Shown one piece after another: positions 54,557 through 62,950 of a stretch of 64,000 nt of DNA (its first letter is position 1; each line of letters opens with the position of its first letter). Where the stretch lies: the NCBI GenBank assembly GCA_002483105.1, contig DLHG01000007.1, forward strand, positions 62,001 through 126,000, in the 5' to 3' direction. This DNA comes from Bacteroidetes bacterium UBA7674. GTDB taxonomy: Bacteria > Bacteroidota > Bacteroidia > Chitinophagales > Chitinophagaceae. The notes under the pieces were generated by a model. The model was given only the letters and a program-made list of their open reading frames with translations. It was not told the DNA's origin and did not search any database. Position numbers and translations under genes: made by a program.

Positions 54557-55573
54557 TTAGAAACGCGGGCAACCAAGCAGGTTTTTGCTGTTAGCACTGG
54601 AGGGATAAAGGCCCTGGTATATTATGGAAAACTCCATGGCGCCCTTACCGTTATTATACGGAGCGAGCTTCGACATAGTGTGATCATAGTTCGCCATTAC
54701 CTGGAAACTATTCCATTTGATACCCAATACGCCTACTACTGCATCTCCTAATCTGTGGTATCCCCCGAATATCAATTGTGTAGGATTTTCCGCACCCGGC
54801 TCAATATTGAAACGGAACAAAGAACCATATATCAGCTCAAAGGCATCTTTCTGCTGCGCATAATATAAGGCAGGATTAATGATGAGATTTTTAGAAGCAA
54901 GGAATGTTACATCTACATTAGCTGTAGGACGCATACCTACCGTATTGGTACCCGTGCCCAGCAAGGATTCCTTAGGCTGGTTCACATTGGCTACACCACC
55001 ACCGATCTTAACAAATATCAGATCTGTAAAGTAAGAATAGTTAATGCCTGCTGATACATTGGCATAGTTGGTTTTTAAGATACCTGTCTTCTCACCATTA
55101 GGATTGGAGGGACTGAATGTTTCGCCATCCCATTGAAAATCATAGGTCAATTTATCAAAGTTCAGGCTACGCTGAACAAATCCTGCAGCCGCACCTAAAG
55201 ACAATATACTATTAGTACCCATCTGTAAGTGATAAGCAAGATTAAGGTCTCCACGGGTAAGGCTGAGCATACCATCGCCCGCCTTATCAGTGAACAAAGC
55301 AAATCCTACACCAAAGCAGTTATACTTTTCCTCGCTTTTAAGTGCCTGCATATCAGTATAAAGCGAGAATGTATTATATGGCACAGGCACACTGGCCCAT
55401 TGATTCCTGTAGTTAGTTCCTATACGATAGTCATGCTCGGGGAGCAAGGCCGTATTAGCAGGATTAACCAGCATGGGTGAATTGTAGAATTGCGAAAAGT
55501 GAATACTCTGCGCAAACGTTCCTGCCGACACCAGCATAGCTGCAAAGGCTGCGTATAAAAATTTTGTTCTCAT
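54557..55573 (-). CDS. PorP/SprF family type IX secretion-associated outer-membrane protein
   Basis: A 338-residue protein with signal peptide MRTKFLYAAFAAMLVSAGTFAQ, then the family start SIHFSQFYNSPMLVNPANT followed by alternating beta strands (GTNYRNQWASVPVPYNTFSL and LGAAAGFVQRSLNFDK). PorP/SprF proteins are outer-membrane barrels that bind T9SS substrates or support gliding. It begins 4 bases after the adjacent 1202-residue CHU_C protein and is almost certainly its dedicated partner, an arrangement repeated across Bacteroidota. Confidence 0.9.
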   Translation of the reverse strand: MRTKFLYAAFAAMLVSAGTFAQSIHFSQFYNSPMLVNPANTALLPEHDYRIGTNYRNQWASVPVPYNTFSLYTDMQALKSEEKYNCFGVGFALFTDKAGDGMLSLTRGDLNLAYHLQMGTNSILSLGAAAGFVQRSLNFDKLTYDFQWDGETFSPSNPNGEKTGILKTNYANVSAGINYSYFTDLIFVKIGGGVANVNQPKESLLGTGTNTVGMRPTANVDVTFLASKNLIINPALYYAQQKDAFELIYGSLFRFNIEPGAENPTQLIFGGYHRLGDAVVGVLGIKWNSFQVMANYDHTMSKLAPYNNGKGAMEFSIIYQGLYPSSANSKNLLGCPRF

Positions 55574-55577
55574 GGGC

Positions 55578-58500
55578 TTAGCGTATTAGTGTTACGTTAC
55601 CTTGTTCTTCGTGCGTATTACCATCTATAAATGTCGCCTGGAGCACATAACCGTAGGCATCCATTTCCTGGTCTTGCCCTCTCAGCTTACCATCCCAACC
55701 CTGGCTGCGCATAGAGCCATCGTTGGCATCAAGTTCGATAGTGCTTGTTTCAAACACTAACTCACCCCAGCGATTAAATATTTTCAAGTTCAGGTCTACT
55801 ATTGCTGCGCCACGTACATACAGCATATCGTTGACGCCATCACCATTTGGCGTAAAGGCTGTCGGGATGTCAATGATCGGCTTAATGTCAACTGCAATTC
55901 TTTTACATACCATATCCGGGCAACTTCCTCCGGGGCCGGTCTGGCCTGGTATAGGATTATTTACAGTAAGGCATATTTCGTAAGTACCTTTCTTCAGGTA
56001 CATGCGTGGAGGCGGATCTTTTAAGGTAGAACTGCTACCATCACCAAATGTCCAGGCATAAGTACTGGATTCTATCGTACCTGTTGAGGTGTTGATATAT
56101 GCCAAAGGCATATTGCGGACGTGCGGATTAGGATTTAGTTCAAACGCCGCGTCAGGCAACGGATACACAGTGATGCTCACTATTTCCGATGTATCCAGCT
56201 TGTTACAGGTCGCCGGATTGGCTGCAATAACAAATGCCGTAAATGTACCGGCAGAATCGAATGATATAGATGGAGTAGCTTGATTAGACGTACTTCCGTC
56301 GCTGAAGTACCACTCATAAGCAGTAGCGTTATCCGACAGGTTTGGCATGATCACCTGACCGCCACCCAGGCAAAGTGTGTCACCTCGTGTCCCGGCTGTA
56401 ACAAGGGAGGTTCGGAACTGTATCGTCTTCGTGACCGAATCAAACGGATTACATGCCGTTGAGTCAAACATCGTCAGCGTGATGGTATACATGCCTGTAT
56501 CCGGGAAGCTGTGTAGTGGCGGCGTATTGCCTGTAAAGTCCGGTGAACCATCACCAAAGCTCCAGTTAAAGACAGTGTATAGCTCTGCACCGGGGTTCCC
56601 GCTAAAGGTTGAAGTATTCGTGAATGTCGCAGTGAACGGCCCGCAGGTATCGACTTTGGTAAATTGGAAATCAGCATTAATGCCACCGCTATCTACCGTG
56701 ATGGTAATGTAGTCCGTATCAATCGTAGTATTACAAGCGTCAGCGTTTTCAGCTATCAACATTACCACATAAGTGCCTGCGGCAAGAAATGTATGTGTAG
56801 GTGCTACAGCATTACTGTTCGGTGTTCCATCATCAAATATCCATGTATAGGTAGCACCATTAATGGAATTGTTTATAAACTCAACGGTAAAGGGTGCACA
56901 TCCGAATGTGTCACCGGCTATCTCTGCATTGGCATCTACCGGTATAAAGTCGAAACTGATCTTCAGTGCGACCAGGTTACAGTTACCGCTGCCGTTTACA
57001 GGCCCCCATACACCTGGGGTTGTCGGGAAGCTGGTCATACCGCAGCCACCACATATCGCCTGGTACACCACACCGTTCTTATCAAAACGGCTGGTTCCTC
57101 CATCTACGTGCTCACCATTCACGTTATTCTGACCCATGTAGGTGCCATACTTAAGCCCCGTTATATTTTTAGCCAATACTATAAAATAAAAATCGCTCCC
57201 ATCGGTAGTTGATTGTGCAGCATCAGTAGTGATTGGCATACCCGTTACAAAACCAATATTGGGATCAAAAGCAGGATTGAGCCTGCCACCCCAGCCCGAC
57301 ACATATACATTCTCGCAGGTATCAACAAGGAACGCAACGGGAGACATATTTGTTACAGTAGGGTCGCCGTTACCGAAGACTGTTGAATAAATATTATTGG
57401 TTAAGTTATCGTCGAGCTTTATCACGAACTGTGAAGAATTGGGTACAGAATAGACCACATTATTGACAGGAAAGCTACCTCCCAAAGATTGCCCCATTGC
57501 ATATACCGAGCCGGAAGCGTCCGTCTGGATACCATAGCACTGATCGTAGTTGGAAGTACCAATAGAAGTAAGCCTCAACAGATTGTAGTTACCACTGTTC
57601 TGAAATTTAGCGATGAATCCATCAGCTACACCACCCTGGTAAGCACCCTGGTAGGTGCCTCCGGTATAGGGCATTCCACCCTGCGTACCACCGGCCACAT
57701 ACAGGTTCGTCTGCGCAGGGTCTAGTGCCAGCACATAAGCGGCATCTTCCAGGAAACCACCTAAGTAGGTACTCCATATCAGGCCGGTAAGATCGGGGTT
57801 GAGTTTGAACACCACAGCATCCTGTCCGCCCAGTAATGAACTCTGCACGGCATTCGGAGTGGTAGGAAAACCATTGGTGCGGGTAGAAGCCGCAACATAT
57901 ACATCACCCAGATCATCAATGATCACTTCACTACGTGCATCATCACCGTAGTTATATTTTAACTCACCAACTGTAAAAGCCGGCGCAGTAAAATTCACAC
58001 CATCATCGCCGGGGCCTCCCATAAAAGTAGAACCCAATAGACCGGTACCGCCACCATTCAGCTTGGTAACAACTATATCCGCAGCACCGTTGTAAGACAC
58101 ATCATATGCCGATGCAGTAGTAGGAAAGTTAGCCGAGTAGCTGCGTCCTGCTATTATCAGGTTGTTATTTGCATCCACTATCATACTGTGGGGGGTCTCA
58201 TTATCATTCCCGCCTATGTAGGTGCCATATATACGGTTAGCGCCATTCGGGGACAATTTTATAATACCCATATCGCAGGGATAAAGCGTACCTGTCACAC
58301 CACTACCACCACCAAAAGTCAACTGGAATGCACCTGTAGAAACCGGAAAACCTGCGGCAGCCACCAGGCCACCCGCATAGAAATTACCCGCGGCATCGTA
58401 AGTTGCAGTGAAACCAAAGTTATCAGCAGCAGAGCCTGTGAAGGATGCAAATACTACAGTAGGATCAATGATAAGTGGTAATGCAGTATTGTAGCCATCA

Positions 58501-59186
58501 GGGAAATCGTAAGTAAGCACTTTGCCTTTTACTTTGTACCTGCTGGTTACTTCCTTACGCTCACCATTTATCACTTGATATACGTAAGGTTTTTTCTCAA
58601 TGGCGTCACCCAGCGATGTACCTATCACCAGGTTGCCATCCTTTATAGAAAGTTTATCAACACCGTCAAAAGACATTCTTATCTCATAAGGGTCTGCACC
58701 GGGAGCTACTGTAAATTCGTATTTCATTGTACCATCTTCAGAGCCTACATGCATATCAATGCCGTTGTACAAGCCTTGATAGTCAACAGAAGTTGTAGGA
58801 TGTATGCCTGTCTTCCAACGCTTAGGGTCGTTGCCCAGGTAATAGTTGTTGTATGTTTCCAGTTCTTCACCACCTTTCACCACAGCCGTATTAGATCCAT
58901 CAAAATTCACCCTGTATGCATGAAAGTAAAGTGTAGCTGCTTCTTTTAACCTGCCGTGAGTAATGGCTTCTATCTTCGCGCCGTTATCTGCCTTACCCAG
59001 CAGATAAGTAAAACCATTGGGCTGAAGAAATATATCGCCCGTGCTTGTATTAGACCTGTATATAAAATTCCCGTCCCACTGCCCCAGGTTTTTAAGGAAC
59101 TCAAGCCCCGAAGAACGCGTAGGGTGTGCTACTACCAGTAGTGGAAATAGCAATACACTAAAAAGTAAAGAGTATTTTTTCATCAT
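55578..59186 (-). CDS. Large PKD/SBBP-repeat surface protein with CHU_C (type B) sorting domain
   Basis: A 1202-residue exported protein. Signal peptide of about 20 residues; an N-terminal DUF7948-like region (LEFLKNLGQWDGNFIYRSNT); SBBP-type propeller repeats with ITKLNGGG-like and YGTYIGG cores to about residue 780; then three or four PKD domains (FEFINNS-like cores, YTWIFDDGTPN, FNWSFGDGSPDF, YAWTFGDGSSS). It ends in the gliding-motility C-terminal domain (IPTAFTPNGDGVNDMLYVRG, then IFNRWGELVF). It is translated just before its PorP/SprF partner. It is probably an adhesin or filament component. Confidence 0.9.
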   Translation of the reverse strand: MMKKYSLLFSVLLFPLLVVAHPTRSSGLEFLKNLGQWDGNFIYRSNTSTGDIFLQPNGFTYLLGKADNGAKIEAITHGRLKEAATLYFHAYRVNFDGSNTAVVKGGEELETYNNYYLGNDPKRWKTGIHPTTSVDYQGLYNGIDMHVGSEDGTMKYEFTVAPGADPYEIRMSFDGVDKLSIKDGNLVIGTSLGDAIEKKPYVYQVINGERKEVTSRYKVKGKVLTYDFPDGYNTALPLIIDPTVVFASFTGSAADNFGFTATYDAAGNFYAGGLVAAAGFPVSTGAFQLTFGGGSGVTGTLYPCDMGIIKLSPNGANRIYGTYIGGNDNETPHSMIVDANNNLIIAGRSYSANFPTTASAYDVSYNGAADIVVTKLNGGGTGLLGSTFMGGPGDDGVNFTAPAFTVGELKYNYGDDARSEVIIDDLGDVYVAASTRTNGFPTTPNAVQSSLLGGQDAVVFKLNPDLTGLIWSTYLGGFLEDAAYVLALDPAQTNLYVAGGTQGGMPYTGGTYQGAYQGGVADGFIAKFQNSGNYNLLRLTSIGTSNYDQCYGIQTDASGSVYAMGQSLGGSFPVNNVVYSVPNSSQFVIKLDDNLTNNIYSTVFGNGDPTVTNMSPVAFLVDTCENVYVSGWGGRLNPAFDPNIGFVTGMPITTDAAQSTTDGSDFYFIVLAKNITGLKYGTYMGQNNVNGEHVDGGTSRFDKNGVVYQAICGGCGMTSFPTTPGVWGPVNGSGNCNLVALKISFDFIPVDANAEIAGDTFGCAPFTVEFINNSINGATYTWIFDDGTPNSNAVAPTHTFLAAGTYVVMLIAENADACNTTIDTDYITITVDSGGINADFQFTKVDTCGPFTATFTNTSTFSGNPGAELYTVFNWSFGDGSPDFTGNTPPLHSFPDTGMYTITLTMFDSTACNPFDSVTKTIQFRTSLVTAGTRGDTLCLGGGQVIMPNLSDNATAYEWYFSDGSTSNQATPSISFDSAGTFTAFVIAANPATCNKLDTSEIVSITVYPLPDAAFELNPNPHVRNMPLAYINTSTGTIESSTYAWTFGDGSSSTLKDPPPRMYLKKGTYEICLTVNNPIPGQTGPGGSCPDMVCKRIAVDIKPIIDIPTAFTPNGDGVNDMLYVRGAAIVDLNLKIFNRWGELVFETSTIELDANDGSMRSQGWDGKLRGQDQEMDAYGYVLQATFIDGNTHEEQGNVTLIR

Positions 59187-59467
59187 AATACGTAGATGTT
59201 TTCAGCGGCCTCAAATGGTGATAAGTGCCCAGTATAAATTTAGTCAATTATGTATTCTTAACAAAATTTTTGAATTTAACGCAATGCATTGAAAATCAAA
59301 TTATTATCACGCCCCATTCATTTAATAACTATTAGTTAAATGAGCAGTTACATATCTATTACACTAAATATAGACAGCGAAAAAAGGGAAATGGCTAGGA
59401 ATAAAGGCGACAATGTCACCGGAGCCTAAGAACAGGCTCCTGAAAAGGGAAAGAAAAGAGATGAAGC
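59187..59467. other. AT-rich spacer, no gene seen
   Basis: About 280 bases containing an 8-bp inverted repeat (TCATTTAA at 59318-59325 with 59336-59343) and a weak hairpin GGAGCCTAAGAACAGGCTCC near 59420-59440, which lacks a T-tract and is a doubtful terminator for the YkuK-like gene. Confidence 0.45.
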
Positions 59468-59941
59468 CTAGCTGATCACCTTATCAGCACAGCAGCTGCT
59501 GGCAAATGCTTCCGGTTTTGCCTTGAAAGCGAAACCCATACCCAATATGTAGCCCATTGCTTCTTTCAGCGCTTCATTGCTTTTGAAGTGTGGGTTGGTA
59601 TTAATATCCGCATGCACTTCCATATCTACATCATATTTGTTGAAGAGGTCGCAGAGCTCATAGGCTATCTCTATGCTGCGGGCCACTTCCAGGAGCATGC
59701 GCTCCTTAATGCTGTAGGGTATGGTACTTTTCTCGTTGCAGATATACATGAAGCCGCCGTGTTTTTCGCGCAGAAAGACAATGACCGTAGCAAATTCCGT
59801 TTCGTTGCCCCTTACCTGAGAGTCTGTGCCTATGCACACCTTCAGCTTGAAGCCTTGTTGCCTTTGCTTTACTATCGCCTCTTCTACCGCTGCTTTTACG
59901 GGTTTAGCCAGTGGTTGCCCGCTGAATGTCCTCCATAGCAT
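59468..59941 (-). CDS. YkuK/DUF458-family ribonuclease H-fold protein
   Basis: A 157-residue protein matching the DUF458/YkuK family, which has an RNase H-like fold: FKLKVCIGTDSQVRGNETEF with the first Asp, CNEKSTIPYSIKERMLLEV, and DVDMEVHADINTNPHFKSNE with later acidic residues. Nuclease activity is plausible but I know of no proof. It ends in Cys-Cys near the C-terminus (FASSCCADKVIS). Confidence 0.8.
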   Translation of the reverse strand: MLWRTFSGQPLAKPVKAAVEEAIVKQRQQGFKLKVCIGTDSQVRGNETEFATVIVFLREKHGGFMYICNEKSTIPYSIKERMLLEVARSIEIAYELCDLFNKYDVDMEVHADINTNPHFKSNEALKEAMGYILGMGFAFKAKPEAFASSCCADKVIS

Positions 59942-60040
59942 ACGCTTGAATTTTAGTTATACTAAATATACCAATATTAATATGAAGCAAAGATTAAGCC
60001 GAGATTAAGCCTTTAAGAAATGCACAGGTTATTGACAATA

Positions 60041-60110
60041 GAGATCGTCATTTCGATCGTAGTGCAGTGCTACGCAGTAGCGCAAATGGAGAGAGAAATC
60101 CCTTGAGGGG
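60041..60110. repeat. Dispersed GTCATTTCGA...GAGAAATC element
   Basis: The stretch reads GTCATTTCGATCGTAGTGCA, then a 7-bp hairpin (GTGCTAC GCA GTAGCGC), then AATGGAGAGAGAAATCCC. Its outer ends (ATTTC and GAAAT) are complementary. I recognise this as a repeat class seen in many Bacteroidota intergenic regions; no transposase is attached. Confidence 0.55.
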
Positions 60111-60196
60111 TAGCGGAGGTGGTGATTAGATCCAGAATGTTGGTGCAAGTTTGCAGCATGTCGTTACTATCCTGTAGTCACTTTGAACTTGTGGTG

Positions 60197-60802
60197 TTAT
60201 AAACCTTCTATGTAACAATCAAAAAATGGCTTAGAATGAAATACCATGTCTTTAGAAAACATTTCATAGACATCGGGGGTGTGATAGCTCTTTATCTCAC
60301 CATTCTTACCGATGTAGGAATGGTTAATCACATCAACAATGTCTTCCGCAGAATAGCCTGTCGGGATCTCGAAAAATGCAACATGCCAGTCTGTTCCAAA
60401 AGAGTAGAGTTTTTCATCTTTCATTTTCCCCACGAAGCCTGTCCACCCCATTTTTGATTCACCTCTTAGCTTTTTAATTGTATCAATCGGAAATGCGTAT
60501 TTACTTAATTCTATTTTTTCAATGTCATAATGATTAATTCGGTTTCCACTACTTACGAACGTTTTTACAATTTCGTAATACCCCAAATCGGGCGACCTTG
60601 AGAATATGCTCTTCCCGGTAGTTTCATCCTTGAATCTCTTAATGGCTAAATTGGTAATTGCAGCTGAATTACGAAAAATAACGCAAGGTAAATATGTACC
60701 ATCTTTTAAGTACGCCGAAACTCTGTAGCCATTACCATACAAGCTGTCTTCTAGGGGTTCTACTCGTGACTTTAAGTAATCAACAATTTCTCTTAATTCC
60801 AT
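60197..60802 (-). CDS. Protein of unknown function
   Basis: A 201-residue soluble protein with no signal peptide or recognised motif (MELREIVDYLKSRVEPLEDS at the N-terminus, a TDWHVAFFEIPTGYSAEDIV section and a SKPFFDCYIEGL end). The codon usage looks more AT-rich than in its neighbours, and it lies next to a dispersed repeat element, which would fit later acquisition. It has a normal ATG and no frameshift. Function cannot be inferred. Confidence 0.65.
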   Translation of the reverse strand: MELREIVDYLKSRVEPLEDSLYGNGYRVSAYLKDGTYLPCVIFRNSAAITNLAIKRFKDETTGKSIFSRSPDLGYYEIVKTFVSSGNRINHYDIEKIELSKYAFPIDTIKKLRGESKMGWTGFVGKMKDEKLYSFGTDWHVAFFEIPTGYSAEDIVDVINHSYIGKNGEIKSYHTPDVYEMFSKDMVFHSKPFFDCYIEGL

Positions 60803-60829
60803 TTTTGTATAGTTATTGAACCGAATTTA

Positions 60830-60860
60830 CAAAAAATGCCAACCCTCACGGGCTGGCATT
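60830..60860 (-). terminator. Terminator of the pyrC-DUF4199-GT2 operon
   Basis: A 10-bp stem with one mismatch (60835-60844 with 60851-60860; loop CTCACG), followed on the minus strand by TTTTTTG. Confidence 0.8.
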
Positions 60861-60881
60861 CCATATCGTTATCAAATAGTC

Positions 60882-61850
60882 TTATTGTTTATGATCGTCC
60901 TTCCACCCCAATCGCTGCTCTACCAAATAGTGATTGCGATCAGCTGCAGAGCGCGAAACTAATTCTGAAATAAAGCCGGTAAGGAAGAACTGTGTACCTA
61001 TTATCATACAAGCGATAGCTAAGTAAAAGCCCGGCCTGTTGGTCAGCCCGTACATTTGTCCGTAATACAGCTTCGCTATTATCAGGTACATGGTAATGAT
61101 GAACCCGAACATAAATGTGATCGTTCCCAGCAAACCAAAGAAGTGCATCGGCTTCTTGCTGAAACGGCTAACGAACTGTATAGATAACAGATCAAGGAAG
61201 CCATTGATAAAACGTTCCCAGCCAAACTTAGACACACCATACTTACGAGGCTGGTGCACCACTACCTTCTCCCCTATTTTGCGGAACCCCGCCCACTTGG
61301 CCAGCACGGGTATGTAGCGATGCATTTCGCCATATACTTCTATACTCTTTACTACTTTCCTTTTGTAGGCTTTCAGTCCGCAGTTCATATCATGCAACTT
61401 TATGCCTGATATGCGGCGGTTAACCGAGTTGTATAATTTAGAAGGGATATTTTTTGTTACAGCATTATCGTAGCGCTTCTTTTTCCAGCCACTCACCAGG
61501 TCGAAACCATCTGCGGTGATCATGCGGTACAGTTCCGGTATTTCGTCAGGGCTATCTTGCAGGTCGGCATCCATAGTGATAACTACATTACCGTTAGCTG
61601 CCTTAAAGCCTTCGTTCAGTGCCGCCGACTTACCATAGTTGCGCTGAAAGCGGATACCACGGATGTGCGGATTTGTTTCCGCCAGTTTTTCTATCACATG
61701 CCAGCTATCATCTGTGCTGCCATCGTCCACCATTATCACCTCATAAGCATATCCATGTTCAGCACATACGCGCTCTATCCACTCCGCCAGTTCAGGCAGG
61801 GATTCTTCTTCATTGAACAAGGGTACTACTATGGAAATATCTTTGTGCAT
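60882..61850 (-). CDS. GT2 glycosyltransferase, DPM1/GtrB-like, membrane-anchored
   Basis: A 322-residue protein. The GT-A catalytic domain has ISIVVPLFNEEESLPEL, YEVIMVDDGSTDDSW and TMDADLQDSPDEIPEL (the DxD-like site), then NCGLKAYKRKV. Two C-terminal transmembrane helices (FGLLGTITFMFGFIITMYLI and FYLAIACMIIGTQFFLTGFI) anchor it. Such enzymes move sugars to polyprenyl phosphate. It is the last gene of a four-gene operon. Confidence 0.92.
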   Translation of the reverse strand: MHKDISIVVPLFNEEESLPELAEWIERVCAEHGYAYEVIMVDDGSTDDSWHVIEKLAETNPHIRGIRFQRNYGKSAALNEGFKAANGNVVITMDADLQDSPDEIPELYRMITADGFDLVSGWKKKRYDNAVTKNIPSKLYNSVNRRISGIKLHDMNCGLKAYKRKVVKSIEVYGEMHRYIPVLAKWAGFRKIGEKVVVHQPRKYGVSKFGWERFINGFLDLLSIQFVSRFSKKPMHFFGLLGTITFMFGFIITMYLIIAKLYYGQMYGLTNRPGFYLAIACMIIGTQFFLTGFISELVSRSAADRNHYLVEQRLGWKDDHKQ

Positions 61851-61868
61851 TGTGTACTGTATATAGGA

Positions 61869-62420
61869 TTATGCTGCTCCGAATTCCGGTTTTTTCTTTT
61901 TCACTATCGCAGCACAAATGAAACCAAATATGCTACTGATTATTATGCCTTTGCAAAGATTAAGGAACATGGAGCCAATACTGGCATTACCGTTCTTATC
62001 AAAATTTTCAGCAGCTTCATCTATCGAATCAGCGGGAGCACCCCACTTTTCCATTGATGCCAAAGTCTGTTCCTTTATTGTCACCATTACATCGGGGTCT
62101 ATCCATTTAAAATAGATAAAGGTGTATAGAGATCCTATTACGGATGAGATAACAATAACCACAAATATTGCCTGGAAGGCATCTTTGAAGTTAATGTAAC
62201 CACCCATAGCCTTGCGCTGCTGTATACCGGCAATGCAATAGAACACGAGGGCTAATAAAAACTGTACAAAAAATAACGAAAAGTAAAGTGAATATGGTTC
62301 CAGGAGAAACATATGTTGTACCGTGGTAAAAATGCAGGACCCTATACCCCAGATAATACCCCAACGAACAGGTATCGCAAAACGATTGAACGGCTTGGAC
62401 GACGTTTGTATATTTTCCAT
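61869..62420 (-). CDS. DUF4199 membrane protein
   Basis: A 183-residue protein from ATG 62420 (MENIQTSSKPFNRFAIPVRW), with four hydrophobic helices and the family core GGYINFKDAFQAIFVVIVIS plus a FIYFKWIDPDVM segment. Function is unknown; it is a paralogue of the gene just upstream, from which it is separated by 19 bases. Confidence 0.85.
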   Translation of the reverse strand: MENIQTSSKPFNRFAIPVRWGIIWGIGSCIFTTVQHMFLLEPYSLYFSLFFVQFLLALVFYCIAGIQQRKAMGGYINFKDAFQAIFVVIVISSVIGSLYTFIYFKWIDPDVMVTIKEQTLASMEKWGAPADSIDEAAENFDKNGNASIGSMFLNLCKGIIISSIFGFICAAIVKKKKPEFGAA

Positions 62421-62439
62421 TAATATTCTTTTATGTTTC

Positions 62440-62943
62440 TTATGCCTGGGGCATTCCCTGTGGCTTCTTTTTAGCAATAGCTGCACCTAACAATGAAAAT
62501 ACCGCACCCCAGAACATTGTACCAAATAAGATACCGAGCACCATAAATACTGTAAAGAACTTTTTTGTCATTCCCATTGCTGTATCTATCTGCTCATCCG
62601 TCATATTCTGGTCCATCAATGCCTGCTCCGATATTTCCATCGCCTTCTCCTTCATTTCAGGAAATATCAACATTGCTAAGACTGTCCAGACAAGGGAGAT
62701 AACAGTAACGATAACAGATGCTTTGATACCACTGGAGAACACATTTCCAAAGGTCACATACTGATCATTAGCTTTTGAATATGCCATCGCATTCATAAGG
62801 ATACCTACCAGAAAGGGTATCTGTGCCACCGCGCTCATACCTGTTTTAAAAGACAGATCAGTAACGTATAAAATAAGGCCAAGGATCACCATGGCTGCTC
62901 CTGTAATTCCGCCGTACTTAACATGTGTTTGTACTTTTTTCAT
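62440..62943 (-). CDS. DUF4199 membrane protein, paralogue
   Basis: A 167-residue protein with four hydrophobic segments (YGGITGAAMVILGLILYVT, VAQIPFLVGILMNAM, SVIVTVISLVWTVLAMLIFP, FFTVFMVLGILFGTMFWGAV) and a QYVTFGNVFSSGIKASVI core that matches DUF4199. It begins 7 bases after the dihydroorotase gene ends. The pairing of DUF4199, glycosyltransferase and dihydroorotase genes recurs in Bacteroidota. Confidence 0.85.
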   Translation of the reverse strand: MKKVQTHVKYGGITGAAMVILGLILYVTDLSFKTGMSAVAQIPFLVGILMNAMAYSKANDQYVTFGNVFSSGIKASVIVTVISLVWTVLAMLIFPEMKEKAMEISEQALMDQNMTDEQIDTAMGMTKKFFTVFMVLGILFGTMFWGAVFSLLGAAIAKKKPQGMPQA

Positions 62944-62950
62944 GACAGTT

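Noticed and set aside
60041..60110. A tRNA or small RNA gene
   Set aside because: The hairpins do not form a cloverleaf, and the sequence is better explained as a dispersed repeat.
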